DNA of 64,000 nt from CAG-411 sp050875145 (GTDB taxonomy: Bacteria; Bacillota; Clostridia; Lachnospirales; Lachnospiraceae). Numbering within the stretch: position 1 is the stretch's first letter; the number at the start of each line of letters is the position of its first letter. The notes under the pieces were generated by a model, which saw only the letters and a list, made by a program, of their open reading frames with translations, did not search any database and was not told where the DNA came from. The stretch lies in the NCBI GenBank assembly GCA_050875145.1, contig JBNMLH010000001.1, positions 1 to 64,000 of the forward strand, in the 5' to 3' direction. Shown piece after piece: positions 17,705 to 26,958 of the stretch. The translations under genes were made by a program, and so were the position numbers.

Positions 17705-18982
17705 TCAAAATTTGTCATAGTAATCCATATCTTCCTCTTCATTTTCGTCTTCCGGAAATACTTCTTCCTCATACATACGTTCCTTCTTTAAACGTATGAT
17801 ACGAATGCCCTGCACAAGTATAATGACCAACATACAAAATACGACAAAATACAATATTCCATTTCCACCAGAAGCTTGCTGTTTGTTTGTACTACTTGTT
17901 GTCCCCTCTGTTTCTGTATATCTTTGCAGGGTTTCTCCTACACGATCAAATCGGTAAAATTTAGCTGCTCCCTCCCCAATTCTTCCATAAATTAACACAT
18001 GATCTACATCTTGTCCATTTTGTTTTGCATACACAGTAATCTGCGTACTATTTATCACAATAGAACTTTCTGTATAGCCCGTAGGTATAACCGAAGAACT
18101 GGGGATAGGAACAATTTCAACATCTACGGATGTCTTCATATGTGTAGCATCTCCATTTTTATAAATGGTAAGCGTAGCATCCGACTTGTCTTGTTTTTCA
18201 TTGTCTGTATTTTCCGCTTCCTTCACCTGTTCCTCTTCCTCTTTTAAATTTTCTTCCTGCTTTGTCGCTTTGTTAATCTGAAGCGTATAAGTTTTATTAC
18301 TGCCATCTTTCGCAGTAACCGTTATTGTTGCAATATTTTCCCCTTCTTTTAAATTCTCATTACCTGCTATCTTAACCGTATCAGTCTTTAATTTTGCCTT
18401 CGCATCAATATATACCATATCTGTAGCAGAGGAAACATCTAACGTGTATTTTGTTATATTCCGGTCAAATTCAGGTGTCAATGTTCCTTCATTCACTTTC
18501 AACGAAGTCAAACCAACCTGACTGGTCGCTTTCTGCTTTTTTTCTGCAAGGTGTAATTGCAATGTGTTCTTTGATACAGACATCTGCTCATTTGTAGTAG
18601 AAGCATACATATATACCTCATCACTGATATACACTTCGGTATCTCCCGGTTGTAGGGCTTTAAAGGTCACATGATACTCCCGCATCTGCTTGTTTCCCTT
18701 TTTCATATCACTGATATAAATCAGTCCATCACTTCCAGTTACATGTTTTCCCGTATCTACCAGTTCTAACATTGACGTATCGTAGGCTACATAAGTCTGA
18801 AATCCCCCCACACCCGCGGCAGATTGTGCAGTAATTGTTACAACAAAACTTTCTCCCTCCTCAAATTCATCACCCGCTACAGAAAAAGCAACCGATGCGC
18901 TGGCTGCATAGATTGCTTCTCCATGTAGTGATGAGAATAAGAAAAGGAAAAAACTCAATATAATTCCTATTCTATATCTCAT
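17705..18982 (-). CDS. Membrane-anchored cohesin-like / cadherin-like surface protein
   Basis: 425 residues. A signal peptide ends near AIYAAS. Residues about 28-150 follow the cohesin pattern (SVAGDEFEEGESFVVTI, VGGFQTYVAYDTSMLEL, EYHVTFKALQPGDTEV). Residues about 155-240 resemble a cadherin-like beta-sandwich domain (LTSLKVNEGTLTPEF, YTLDVSSATD, NKTYTLQINKA). An acidic linker, a further beta-rich region, one membrane span (ILYFVVFCMLVIILVQGI) and an acidic cytoplasmic tail follow. Cohesins normally bind dockerins, but I see no dockerin in this window, and many cohesin-like domains outside cellulosomes have other partners. RBS GAGGAA supports the start. The SH3b gene lies 27 bases upstream. 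Confidence 0.75.
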   Translation of the reverse strand: MRYRIGIILSFFLFLFSSLHGEAIYAASASVAFSVAGDEFEEGESFVVTITAQSAAGVGGFQTYVAYDTSMLELVDTGKHVTGSDGLIYISDMKKGNKQMREYHVTFKALQPGDTEVYISDEVYMYASTTNEQMSVSKNTLQLHLAEKKQKATSQVGLTSLKVNEGTLTPEFDRNITKYTLDVSSATDMVYIDAKAKLKTDTVKIAGNENLKEGENIATITVTAKDGSNKTYTLQINKATKQEENLKEEEEQVKEAENTDNEKQDKSDATLTIYKNGDATHMKTSVDVEIVPIPSSSVIPTGYTESSIVINSTQITVYAKQNGQDVDHVLIYGRIGEGAAKFYRFDRVGETLQRYTETEGTTSSTNKQQASGGNGILYFVVFCMLVIILVQGIRIIRLKKERMYEEEVFPEDENEEEDMDYYDKF

Positions 18983-19009
18983 AACTGATTCCTCTATCCT
19001 TTTTACCGA

Positions 19010-19969
19010 CTACTGAATATACTGTGCCATAACATAGCCACTTAACATTACATTGTCATAAGAAAAGACTACATAACACCAATCTACATTATCATTTGTT
19101 AATCTTCCAAAAATGTAGACTAAAGTTCCCTTTTTCAATTGCACATTTTTTCCATCTATCTGTGTACGATCTTGATCTAACCCCGGCAATTGACGTACAT
19201 TTAATAGTTCCGCCTGCACCGTTCCTGTTTCAATGGTCGCTGCTCCGTCTGTTGCAACCGCTGGAGTAGTAATCGTTCCCTGTATTGGTGCCTTCGTTGG
19301 TTTTACTTCAGGTGTAACCGTTGGTTTCGGAGAAGCAGTAACTGTAACCTTCTTTTCTGCTTTAAATAGTACCTGATTTGCTAAAATATAACCGCTCAAA
19401 ACATTGTCTTTATAAGTAAAGGCTACTTTAAACCATTTCTTTCCGTTGGCATTAGCTTCTTTTTTCACTGTTACATTTTTTCCATTGGCTATTTTTATCT
19501 TTGTATTGTTGTAGGTTAAATAATCATCACTGACACCAGGTGTATTACGAACATTTATTTTTGCACTGGCTGTAATCGTTCCCTCTACTGCTGAGGCAAA
19601 AGTTAATGCTACATAATCACTGTGTACATATCCCTGTAAGGTTGTGTCTTCATACTTGAAGGTAATATAATACCAAACAACACCCTTTACCAGTTTTTGT
19701 TTTGTAATGGTTATTTTTTTATTTTTCTTTATGGTAACATTTTCCCCTTCATAAGTAAGCTGTTCTGAAGTAATACTTGCTTTGGTACGCACACGCAAAG
19801 AGTTTGCAGTTACTTTAGCTCCAATCTTTAGCCCTGAAATTGTTTTTGAATTTGTAGCTGCTGCCTCAGCTATACTTCTTCCAATTCCAAATCCTTCTGT
19901 AACAACACATGTAGCGGTAAATACGAGCAATAGTAATATCGCTATCATCTTTTTTCCCTTTTTATACAT
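19010..19969 (-). CDS. Secreted SH3b-repeat protein
   Basis: 319 residues with a signal peptide (MYKKGKKMIAILLLLVFTAT). Three bacterial SH3 (SH3b) repeats are visible, each with an LNVRxxP-like start and a xxxSGYVxxxYI-like end: SLRVRTKAS to QGYVHSDYVAL, INVRNTPGV to SGYILANQV, and LNVRQLPGL to SGYVMAQYIQ. A Pro/Thr linker separates repeats two and three. SH3b domains usually bind peptidoglycan, so a wall-associated role is likely; there is no catalytic domain. The start is uncertain: ATG 19969 has AAAGGA at 9 bases, with in-frame ATGs at 19987 and 20002. It lies between the dehydratase genes and the cohesin-like gene. Confidence 0.82.
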   Translation of the reverse strand: MYKKGKKMIAILLLLVFTATCVVTEGFGIGRSIAEAAATNSKTISGLKIGAKVTANSLRVRTKASITSEQLTYEGENVTIKKNKKITITKQKLVKGVVWYYITFKYEDTTLQGYVHSDYVALTFASAVEGTITASAKINVRNTPGVSDDYLTYNNTKIKIANGKNVTVKKEANANGKKWFKVAFTYKDNVLSGYILANQVLFKAEKKVTVTASPKPTVTPEVKPTKAPIQGTITTPAVATDGAATIETGTVQAELLNVRQLPGLDQDRTQIDGKNVQLKKGTLVYIFGRLTNDNVDWCYVVFSYDNVMLSGYVMAQYIQ

Positions 19970-20008
19970 CCTTCTCAGTCCTTTCATCCCAAAATAGGGC
20001 ATCTTCTG

Positions 20009-21253
20009 TTATTCTGGTTCTACAATTTTTCCTGCCACAGCACAAGTTGCAGCCGTTTTTGGAGATGCGAGATAAATTCCCACTTTAGAAGTTCCCATTC
20101 TTCCCAAAAAGTTTCTATTGTTGGTTGCTACAACCGTTTCACCATCTGTCAAAATACCACCAGTTCTTCCACAGCAAAGTCCACAACTTGGATGTGTGAT
20201 AATCGCTCCCGCCTTGGCTAAAATTGCCATGGTACCATTTTCCATTGCCTGCTTATAGATTTTTCGACTGGCTGGTGTCACGATTAGTTTTACAAACGGT
20301 GCCACTTTCTTGTCTTTTAAGACTTCGGCTGCTGCCATCAAATCCTCTAAACGGCCATTTGTACAAGAACCGATAAATACCTGGTCAATTTCTTTTCCTA
20401 CAAGCTGGGATACTGGTTTTACGTTATCCACATTGGATGGACATGCCATAACTGGAACAAAATCCTTTGCATCGTAAACAATTTCTCTGCAATATACCGC
20501 ATCACTGTCACCGATTAAATCCTTTTCCTTGTCTGTAAGCTCCATCTCACAATATTCTGCTGTTTTTTCATCTGGGGTAAATAATGCACACTTTGCACCC
20601 GCTTCAATTGCCATATTTGACATAGACATACGTGAGGCAACAGACATATTTTCTACGGTATCACCTGCAAATTCTAATGCTTTATATGTTGCACCATCTG
20701 CACCTAAATCTCCAATCAATTTCAATATGATGTCCTTTGCCATAACATTTTCTGGTAATGTTCCATTGATTGTCACTTTAATAGTTTCCGGTACACGTAC
20801 CCACATAGTTCCTGTTCCCAGAATACTTGCCATCTCGGTGTAACCAATACCAGAAGAAAAGGCACCCACGCATCCATATGTAGTTGTATGGCTATCTGTA
20901 CCGAATACGATATTTCCAGGCTTAACATATCCTGCTTCTGTCATAAGCTGATGACAAATACCATCGGAACGATGAATATTCTTCATGCCATATTTTTTTA
21001 CAAATTCATTTCCCACACGAAAATGTCTCGTATCATCTACCTGACTGGCTGGTACTAAATGATCATAAATCAATACTACCTTGTCTGGGTCCCATAATTT
21101 CTTAAATCCCATTTCCTCAAATTTAGATGCTACAAATGGAATGAAAATATCATGTATCATAACACGATCTACATTTACAGTAACAATCTCTCCGGGTTTT
21201 ACTTCTTTACCTACATTATTACGAATAATTTTTTCAATAATTGTTGCTCCCAT
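20009..21253 (-). CDS. Aconitase-family dehydratase, large subunit (3-isopropylmalate/homoaconitate type), copy 1
   Basis: 414 residues, the length of heterodimeric isopropylmalate isomerase large subunits. The 4Fe-4S ligands are present (GSCTNG near residue 291 and SCGLC near 351), with GTDSHTTTYGCVGAF for substrate binding. These enzymes reversibly dehydrate 2- or 3-hydroxy acids. The CxxC context SCGLCCGRTGG and the GICHQLM motif differ from canonical clostridial LeuC (TCGPCLGG), so leucine biosynthesis should not be assumed. It follows its small subunit by 9 bases with a strong AGGAGG. No leuA or leuB is nearby. Confidence 0.88.
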   Translation of the reverse strand: MGATIIEKIIRNNVGKEVKPGEIVTVNVDRVMIHDIFIPFVASKFEEMGFKKLWDPDKVVLIYDHLVPASQVDDTRHFRVGNEFVKKYGMKNIHRSDGICHQLMTEAGYVKPGNIVFGTDSHTTTYGCVGAFSSGIGYTEMASILGTGTMWVRVPETIKVTINGTLPENVMAKDIILKLIGDLGADGATYKALEFAGDTVENMSVASRMSMSNMAIEAGAKCALFTPDEKTAEYCEMELTDKEKDLIGDSDAVYCREIVYDAKDFVPVMACPSNVDNVKPVSQLVGKEIDQVFIGSCTNGRLEDLMAAAEVLKDKKVAPFVKLIVTPASRKIYKQAMENGTMAILAKAGAIITHPSCGLCCGRTGGILTDGETVVATNNRNFLGRMGTSKVGIYLASPKTAATCAVAGKIVEPE

Positions 21254-21262
21254 AGTAACCTC

Positions 21263-21754
21263 CTAATCCAAACCGTTTAATTTACGCATTGCCTTTACAA
21301 GACCGCCTGCATTAATAATATCCATTAGGTTGTCAGGAAGGGAAGCAATCGGAAAATTCTGTCCCTTATATTCAATACTTTCATTGAGTGTTACGGTCAC
21401 TTCGTCGCCTTCTTTTACCACATCTCTTAATTGTTCATTTTCAATCAAAAGCAATCCATTGTTAATCGAATTGCGGAAAAAAATTCTCGCAAAAGACTTG
21501 GCAATGACACATTTTATTCCCAACGCTTTAATAATCTCTGGTGCCTGCTCACGAGAAGAACCACACCCAAAGTTCTTTCCTGCTACAATAATGTCTCCTT
21601 CTTTGATCTGACCTGCCAATTCAGGACGCAATGGTGAAAATGCGTATGGCGCCATATCATTTACAGTTTCTAATGCCAGATACTCTGTTGGAATAATGAT
21701 ATCGGTATCAATATCATCCCCAAGTACCCAAATTTTTCCACTAAATTTATCCAT
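21263..21754 (-). CDS. Aconitase-family dehydratase, small subunit, copy 1
   Basis: 163 residues forming the swivelling domain of the two-subunit enzyme. IDTDIIIPTEYLALE, NFGCGSSREQAPEI and SFARIFFRNSINNG are the family motifs. The loop after IIP carries YLAL; in characterised relatives this loop contacts the substrate side chain (YLRT in methanogen homoaconitase). SSREQAP rather than the SSREHAP usual in LeuD again suggests a non-leucine substrate. It is paired with the large subunit 9 bases downstream. Confidence 0.88.
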   Translation of the reverse strand: MDKFSGKIWVLGDDIDTDIIIPTEYLALETVNDMAPYAFSPLRPELAGQIKEGDIIVAGKNFGCGSSREQAPEIIKALGIKCVIAKSFARIFFRNSINNGLLLIENEQLRDVVKEGDEVTVTLNESIEYKGQNFPIASLPDNLMDIINAGGLVKAMRKLNGLD

Positions 21755-21823
21755 GGTTTTACCTCTTTCTCACGTTATGTTTATGATTTACAAAAGAATA
21801 TTAGTTCGTCTGTTTCCTTTCTG

Positions 21824-23071
21824 TTAAACCATATCTGCAGTTGCAATCTCACCTTTAATCGCTGAAGCTGTAACCGTTGCTGCGCTTGCTAAGTATACGA
21901 AGGAATCTTTATGTCCTGCACGTCCCTTAAAGTTTCTGGTACCTGTACTGATCAGCACTTCATTTTCGCCTATGACACCCTGACAGCTTCCCCAGCAAAC
22001 ACTACAGTTTGGATTCATAACAATTGCACCTGCATCCATAAAGATCTTTAACAATCCCTCTTCCAATGCCTGTTCATACACAGCGGCACTGGCAGGAACT
22101 ACCAAGAAACGTACCAATGGATGCACTTTTTTATTTTTAAGGATTTCAGCTCCTACTCTTAAATCCTCAATACGACCATTGTTGCAAGAACCTAAAAATG
22201 CTTCATCAATATGTGTTCCTACACACTCTTTTGCATCAACCACGCTATCTACAAAATGAGGCTTAGCAACGATTGGCTTAATCTTTGACAAGTCAATGTC
22301 ATACACTTTCGCAAATTTTGCATCCGCATCACTTGTAAACTCATGTTTTGGCTTTCTTCCATGTTCTTTTAAGTATGCACGAGTTATATCGTCCACTTCC
22401 ATCAATGCCGTCTTTGCACCTGCTTCTACACACAGATTACAAATAGCAATACGTGCACTCATATCTAATGTCTTTAGACCTTCTCCACCAAATTCCATTG
22501 CCATATAATTTGCACCATTGGCACCAATCTGTCCAATAATCGTAAGGATTAAATCTCTGGCATATACGCCCTCTGGCAATTTTCCTGTCAAATTAAAGCG
22601 TAATGTTTCCGGAACCAATAACCATGACTTTCCAGTTACCATGGCATATAAATAATCCGTACATCCAACACCTGTACCAAAGGCACCTACTGCACCATAT
22701 GCACAAGTATGGCTATCTGCACCAAAAATCAATTCTCCAGAAGTTACATGGTTTTCCATCATTACCTGATGACAGACACCTGCACCCTCATAAAATGTAA
22801 TTCCATGCTCTTTTGCAAAATCACGCATCTTTTTATGCGATGCGGCTGTCTTTACACTATCACAAGGAACATTGTGGTCTACAATCCAAACAAGCTTATT
22901 CACGTCTGCAATACGTGGATGCTTTAATTTATGATACATATCAATGGTAAGATGCGTCGTTCCATCATTACTCATCAGACGGTCTAATTCTACCGTATGA
23001 ATATCTCCCGGCTTTACTTCTTCCACACCAGCCGCTGCTGCAATGATCTTTTCTGCTATTGTCATTCCCAT
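21824..23071 (-). CDS. Aconitase-family dehydratase, large subunit, copy 2
   Basis: 415 residues, homologous to the large subunit at 20009-21253 but clearly diverged. Fe-S ligands are GSCNNG and NCSVC, and the substrate loop is GADSHTCAYGAVGAFGTG. The sequence after the CxxC (WGSCQGVIGE) differs from both copy 1 and LeuC, which suggests a third specificity. 2,3-dimethylmalate dehydratase, homoaconitase and citramalate or methylmalate dehydratase are alternatives within the family. It starts 3 bases after its small subunit and precedes copy 1, so all four genes are probably one transcript. Confidence 0.88.
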   Translation of the reverse strand: MGMTIAEKIIAAAAGVEEVKPGDIHTVELDRLMSNDGTTHLTIDMYHKLKHPRIADVNKLVWIVDHNVPCDSVKTAASHKKMRDFAKEHGITFYEGAGVCHQVMMENHVTSGELIFGADSHTCAYGAVGAFGTGVGCTDYLYAMVTGKSWLLVPETLRFNLTGKLPEGVYARDLILTIIGQIGANGANYMAMEFGGEGLKTLDMSARIAICNLCVEAGAKTALMEVDDITRAYLKEHGRKPKHEFTSDADAKFAKVYDIDLSKIKPIVAKPHFVDSVVDAKECVGTHIDEAFLGSCNNGRIEDLRVGAEILKNKKVHPLVRFLVVPASAAVYEQALEEGLLKIFMDAGAIVMNPNCSVCWGSCQGVIGENEVLISTGTRNFKGRAGHKDSFVYLASAATVTASAIKGEIATADMV

Positions 23072-23074
23072 CTT

Positions 23075-23548
23075 TTAATCCTCCTTATTTAATGATGCAA
23101 TCAGACCACCCTGGTCCAAAATTCCCTGCATATATTCTGGAAGCTTTGTACATTCGTATTCTTTGCCATTTACACGTACAACACCTTCCTGCATAGATAA
23201 TTCCATCTCATCTCCAGGGTTTACATTTTCATGTAAATCTTTGCATACAATAACCGGCAATCCAATATTAATTGCATTTCTATAGAAAATTCTAGCAAAG
23301 GACTTTGCAATCACAGCTTTTACACCTAATGCCTTTAATACACTTGGAGCCTGCTCTCTGGAAGAACCGCATCCAAAGTTTTCAGATGCTACAACATAAT
23401 CCCCCGGCTTTACCTTACTTGCAAATTCCGGATCTAATGACTCAAATGTATACGCTTTCATCTCATCAATCGTTGAAAATAAAAGATATTGTGATGCGAT
23501 AATCTGATCCGTATCCACATCCTGCTGGAACTTAAAAACCTTACCCAT
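23075..23548 (-). CDS. Aconitase-family dehydratase, small subunit, copy 2
   Basis: 157 residues. VDTDQIIASQYLLFS gives a YLLF substrate loop, different from YLAL of the other copy. NFGCGSSREQAPSV and SFARIFYRNAINIGLPV are conserved. It is the first gene of the four-gene dehydratase operon; a good -35/-10 pair lies at 23601-23630. RBS GGAGGAAG supports the start. Confidence 0.88.
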   Translation of the reverse strand: MGKVFKFQQDVDTDQIIASQYLLFSTIDEMKAYTFESLDPEFASKVKPGDYVVASENFGCGSSREQAPSVLKALGVKAVIAKSFARIFYRNAINIGLPVIVCKDLHENVNPGDEMELSMQEGVVRVNGKEYECTKLPEYMQGILDQGGLIASLNKED

Positions 23549-23600
23549 TTCTCTTCCTCCAAACTAATTCATAAATCTTTATCTACAAAACTCAACATTT

Positions 23601-23630
23601 ATTTTACCATACTTAAAGACTGCTTTTCAA
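23601..23630 (-). promoter_or_regulatory. Putative promoter of the dehydratase operon
   Basis: -35 box TTGAAA (23625-23630) and -10 box TAAAAT (23601-23606) with an 18-base spacer, about 50 bases upstream of the first small-subunit gene. The rest of 23549-23784 holds a hairpin at 23639-23676 (arms GAAAGCAGA/TCTGCTTTC) that may help end the purD transcript, though its T-tract is weak. Confidence 0.5.
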
Positions 23631-23784
23631 TAGGCAAAGAAAGCAGAAAGGGACTACTACATCCCCCTCTGCTTTCCTTTATTTACACCGGCAACGTGTC
23701 AAAATTTCTACCGATGTATAAGCCTTATGACTGACACAGCAGCAAAAATTTGCAAGGCTTATCTCATTATTTCTATTTTCACTC

Positions 23785-25056
23785 CTATGCCTCATCAATT
23801 GCTTTACCAATGTCATTTCTCATATATTTATTTTCAAAGGAAATCCACTCGGTTGCCTTATAAGCATTTGCTCTGGCTTCTTTGAGGTTTGCGCCCTTTG
23901 CTGTTACACCAAGTACACGTCCTCCATTTGTAACAATTCCTTCCGCTGTTCTTTTTGTTCCCGCATGGAATACATAGTATCCTTCTTTGTCCTTAAAGGT
24001 ATCAAGTCCGGAAATAAGTTTTCCTTTTTCGTATTTTTCAGGATATCCGTCCGATGCAAGTACCACGCAAACTGCTGCATTATCTTCAAACTGTAAATCA
24101 ATCTGATCTAATTTTCCATCAATACAAGCTTCCATTACTTCAATAATATCATTCTTCATGCGAGGAAGTACCACCTGTGCTTCTGGATCACCAAAACGAG
24201 CATTATATTCTAATACCTTTGGTCCCTTTTCTGTAAGCATCAGACCAAAGAACATGATACCTGTAAAGTCTCTTCCTTCTGCCTTCATAGCATCCATAGA
24301 TGCCTGATAAATATATTTATGGCAAAATGCATCCACTTCGTCGGTATAGAATGGACTTGGTGAGAAAGTTCCCATACCACCAGTATTCAATCCCTTGTCA
24401 CCATCTTTGGCTCTCTTATGATCCTGTGCGCTTGTCATTGGAGCAATATGTGTACCATCACAATAACAAAGCACAGATACTTCTCTACCTGTCATAAATT
24501 CTTCAATTACAATCTTATCTCCAGCAGAACCAAACTGCTTATCCAACATCAATGTCTTAACGCCTTCCTTTGCTTCTTCCTTTGTATTACAAATCAATAC
24601 ACCTTTTCCTAAAGCAAGACCATCTGCCTTTAACACAATTGGATATTCACTGTTTTCCAAATACGCAAGTGCATCCTCTGATGAGGTAAATGTCTCATAT
24701 GAGGCAGTTGGGATGTTGTATTTCTTCATTAAATCTTTTGAAAATGCCTTTGACCCTTCTAGAATAGCAGCATTCTTTCTAGGTCCAAACACACGAAGTC
24801 CTCTCTCTTCAAATACATCTACCACACCTGCTACCAATGGATCATCCATGCCAATAATAGTAAGGTCAATTGCCTTTTCCTGTGCAAAATCAGCCAGTTT
24901 TTCAAGTTCCATTGCACCAATATCTACACATTCTGCTAATTCTGCAATACCAGCATTTCCAGGTGCACAATAAATCTTATCTACCTTACTGCTTTTTGCC
25001 ACACTTGCTGCAATCGCATGTTCTCTTCCGCCGCTTCCTACGATTAAAACTTTCAT
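23785..25056 (-). CDS. purD: Phosphoribosylamine--glycine ligase (GAR synthetase)
   Basis: 423 residues with the standard ATP-grasp architecture. The N-terminus is VLIVGSGGREHAIA, then IGMDDPLVAGVVD, the ATP-grasp core VLKADGLALGKGV, and LEYNARFGDPEAQVVLPR. It ligates glycine to phosphoribosylamine in purine synthesis. It lies 15 bases after purN on the same strand. RBS AAAGGAG precedes the ATG. Confidence 0.98.
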   Translation of the reverse strand: MKVLIVGSGGREHAIAASVAKSSKVDKIYCAPGNAGIAELAECVDIGAMELEKLADFAQEKAIDLTIIGMDDPLVAGVVDVFEERGLRVFGPRKNAAILEGSKAFSKDLMKKYNIPTASYETFTSSEDALAYLENSEYPIVLKADGLALGKGVLICNTKEEAKEGVKTLMLDKQFGSAGDKIVIEEFMTGREVSVLCYCDGTHIAPMTSAQDHKRAKDGDKGLNTGGMGTFSPSPFYTDEVDAFCHKYIYQASMDAMKAEGRDFTGIMFFGLMLTEKGPKVLEYNARFGDPEAQVVLPRMKNDIIEVMEACIDGKLDQIDLQFEDNAAVCVVLASDGYPEKYEKGKLISGLDTFKDKEGYYVFHAGTKRTAEGIVTNGGRVLGVTAKGANLKEARANAYKATEWISFENKYMRNDIGKAIDEA

Positions 25057-25071
25057 CTTTTTTCTCCTTTT

Positions 25072-25695
25072 CTACTTTCTATGTACTAAATTATCTATAA
25101 CCTCGATTTTTTCATTTGCAATTAAGTTAATGGCCTCCGGTAAAATATTCCATTCCGCTTCTTCCATCACACGCTTTTGCAAAATTTCGGGAGTGTCTCC
25201 CTCTTGCACATACACTGCCTTCTGTAAAATAATCGGTCCGGTATCTGTACCATCATCTACAAAATGTACTGTAGCTCCCGTTACCTTCACACCTCTTGCC
25301 AAAACTGCATCATGCACATGTAACCCATAAAATCCGTCTCCGCAAAAGGACGGAATCAAGGACGGATGGATATTGATAATACGGTTCTTAAATGCAGCTA
25401 CTACATTTTTCGGAATAATCACTAAATATCCCGCAAGAACTACTAAATCAATATTATGCTGTTGCAATGCTTCCAGCAACGCTTGGTTAAACGCTTCCCT
25501 GCTATCATAACTTTTTGGAGAAATACACTCTCCTTTAATTCCATGCTTTTTAGCACGTTCCAATGCGTATGCATCCTGCTTGTTACTGATTACCACTTCT
25601 ATCTTTGCATTTTGAATGGCTCCATCTTCTATTTTGTCAATAATGGCCTGCAAATTCGTTCCACCACCAGAAACTAATACCGCTACCTTTAACAT
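25072..25695 (-). CDS. purN: Phosphoribosylglycinamide formyltransferase
   Basis: 207 residues of the 10-formyl-THF-dependent GAR transformylase family. VLVSGGGTNLQAI binds phosphate; RIINIHPSLIPSFCG and GATVHFVDDGTDTGPII carry the catalytic Asn-His-Asp set. ATG 25695 (MLKVAVLV) is chosen because AGGAGG precedes it and it matches family N-termini; an earlier ATG at 25740 adds an unrelated leader. It lies between purM and purD. Confidence 0.97.
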   Translation of the reverse strand: MLKVAVLVSGGGTNLQAIIDKIEDGAIQNAKIEVVISNKQDAYALERAKKHGIKGECISPKSYDSREAFNQALLEALQQHNIDLVVLAGYLVIIPKNVVAAFKNRIINIHPSLIPSFCGDGFYGLHVHDAVLARGVKVTGATVHFVDDGTDTGPIILQKAVYVQEGDTPEILQKRVMEEAEWNILPEAINLIANEKIEVIDNLVHRK

Positions 25696-25809
25696 AAAGA
25701 CCTCCTGTTCTCTTAGCAGAAGAAGGTGCCACAAAACCATCTCTTCTCATTTGATTGTTTTACGACACCCTCTCTATCTATCTCTATAAAGTACCTTCTG
25801 TACTTCTTT

Positions 25810-26835
25810 TTATACTAATGTAACACCCTTATCGCCAGCTTTGATTTCTCCGACTACATAGCCTGTCTCTCCAGCAGCCTTGATCAATGTCAATGTCTTA
25901 TCTACATCGGCAGGATCTACTGCAATCATCATACCAATACCCATATTATATGTATTGTACATCATCTCTTCTTCAATATTTCCATCTTTTTGTAACATAC
26001 CAAAAATTGGAGGAATATCATAACTTCCCTTATTTACTACAGCATGCATACCTTCTGGCAACATTCTTGGAATATTTTCATAGAAGCCACCACCTGTGAT
26101 ATGGCTACAAGCCTTAACAGTTACGCCGCCTGCTTTGATTTCTTTCAATGCCTTTACATAAATCTTTGTTGGTGTAAGTAATGCTTCTCCAAGTGTTCCA
26201 CCTAATGATTCAAATGGCAAATTCAAATACTGTGACTTAATGGTAAACACCTTACGAACCAAAGAGTATCCATTACTATGAATACCAGAAGATGCAATAC
26301 CGATCAATACATCTCCTTCTTTTACATCCTTACCTGTAATCAAATCTTTTTGATCAACCACACCTACAGCAAAGCCTGCCAAATCATACTCATCGATTGG
26401 ATAGAAACCTGGCATTTCCGCAGTCTCTCCACCAATCAAAGCTGCTCCGGACTGTATACAACCTTCCGCAACACCACTGACAATGGTAGCAATCTTTTCT
26501 GGTTCATTCTTTCCACATGCAATGTAATCTAAGAAGAATAATGGCTCTCCACCTGCACATGCAATATCGTTTACACACATTGCAACACAGTCAATACCAA
26601 TGGTATCATGCTTATCCATCTCAAATGCAATCTTAAGCTTTGTACCAACGCCATCTGTTCCTGACACTAATGTGGGATGTTCCATGTTCTTAAAAGCATC
26701 CATAGAAAATGCTCCTGAAAATCCTCCAAGATTTGTCATAACTTCCTTGCGCATTGTCTGCTGTACATGTTTCTTCATCAATTCCACTGACTTGTAACCA
26801 GCTTCAATGTCCACGCCTGCTTTCTTGTAATCCAT
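25810..26835 (-). CDS. purM: Phosphoribosylformylglycinamidine cyclo-ligase (AIR synthetase)
   Basis: 341 residues, the family length. LVSGTDGVGTKLKIAFEM and DCVAMCVNDIACAGGEPLFFLDY are the ATP/FGAM-binding motifs, and GGETAEMPGFY and SHITGGGFYENIPRMLP follow. It closes the imidazole ring to give AIR. It is the first gene of purM-purN-purD; AGGAGG sits upstream. Confidence 0.98.
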   Translation of the reverse strand: MDYKKAGVDIEAGYKSVELMKKHVQQTMRKEVMTNLGGFSGAFSMDAFKNMEHPTLVSGTDGVGTKLKIAFEMDKHDTIGIDCVAMCVNDIACAGGEPLFFLDYIACGKNEPEKIATIVSGVAEGCIQSGAALIGGETAEMPGFYPIDEYDLAGFAVGVVDQKDLITGKDVKEGDVLIGIASSGIHSNGYSLVRKVFTIKSQYLNLPFESLGGTLGEALLTPTKIYVKALKEIKAGGVTVKACSHITGGGFYENIPRMLPEGMHAVVNKGSYDIPPIFGMLQKDGNIEEEMMYNTYNMGIGMMIAVDPADVDKTLTLIKAAGETGYVVGEIKAGDKGVTLV

Positions 26836-26917
26836 CTTTTATCCTCCTAATCAAATCACGCCGAATGACCTGCATTCTGACAGGTGTTCTATTTCTTACT
26901 GTTCCCTAAACAGATAC

Positions 26918-26928
26918 ATTATATTATA
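26918..26928 (-). promoter_or_regulatory. Putative -10 region of the purMND operon
   Basis: Two overlapping TATAAT boxes (26918-26923 and 26923-26928) face purM, about 85 bases upstream of its start codon. No strong -35 box is visible. A short hairpin (GACCTGC...ACAGGT) lies in the leader. I recognised neither a purine riboswitch nor a PurR box. Confidence 0.4.
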
Positions 26929-26958
26929 GCATAGCTTTCCTAATAAAGAAAGTATTTT

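Noticed and set aside
17705..18982. A complete cellulosome or amylosome scaffoldin
   Set aside because: There is one cohesin-like domain only and no dockerin sequence in any secreted protein of this window.
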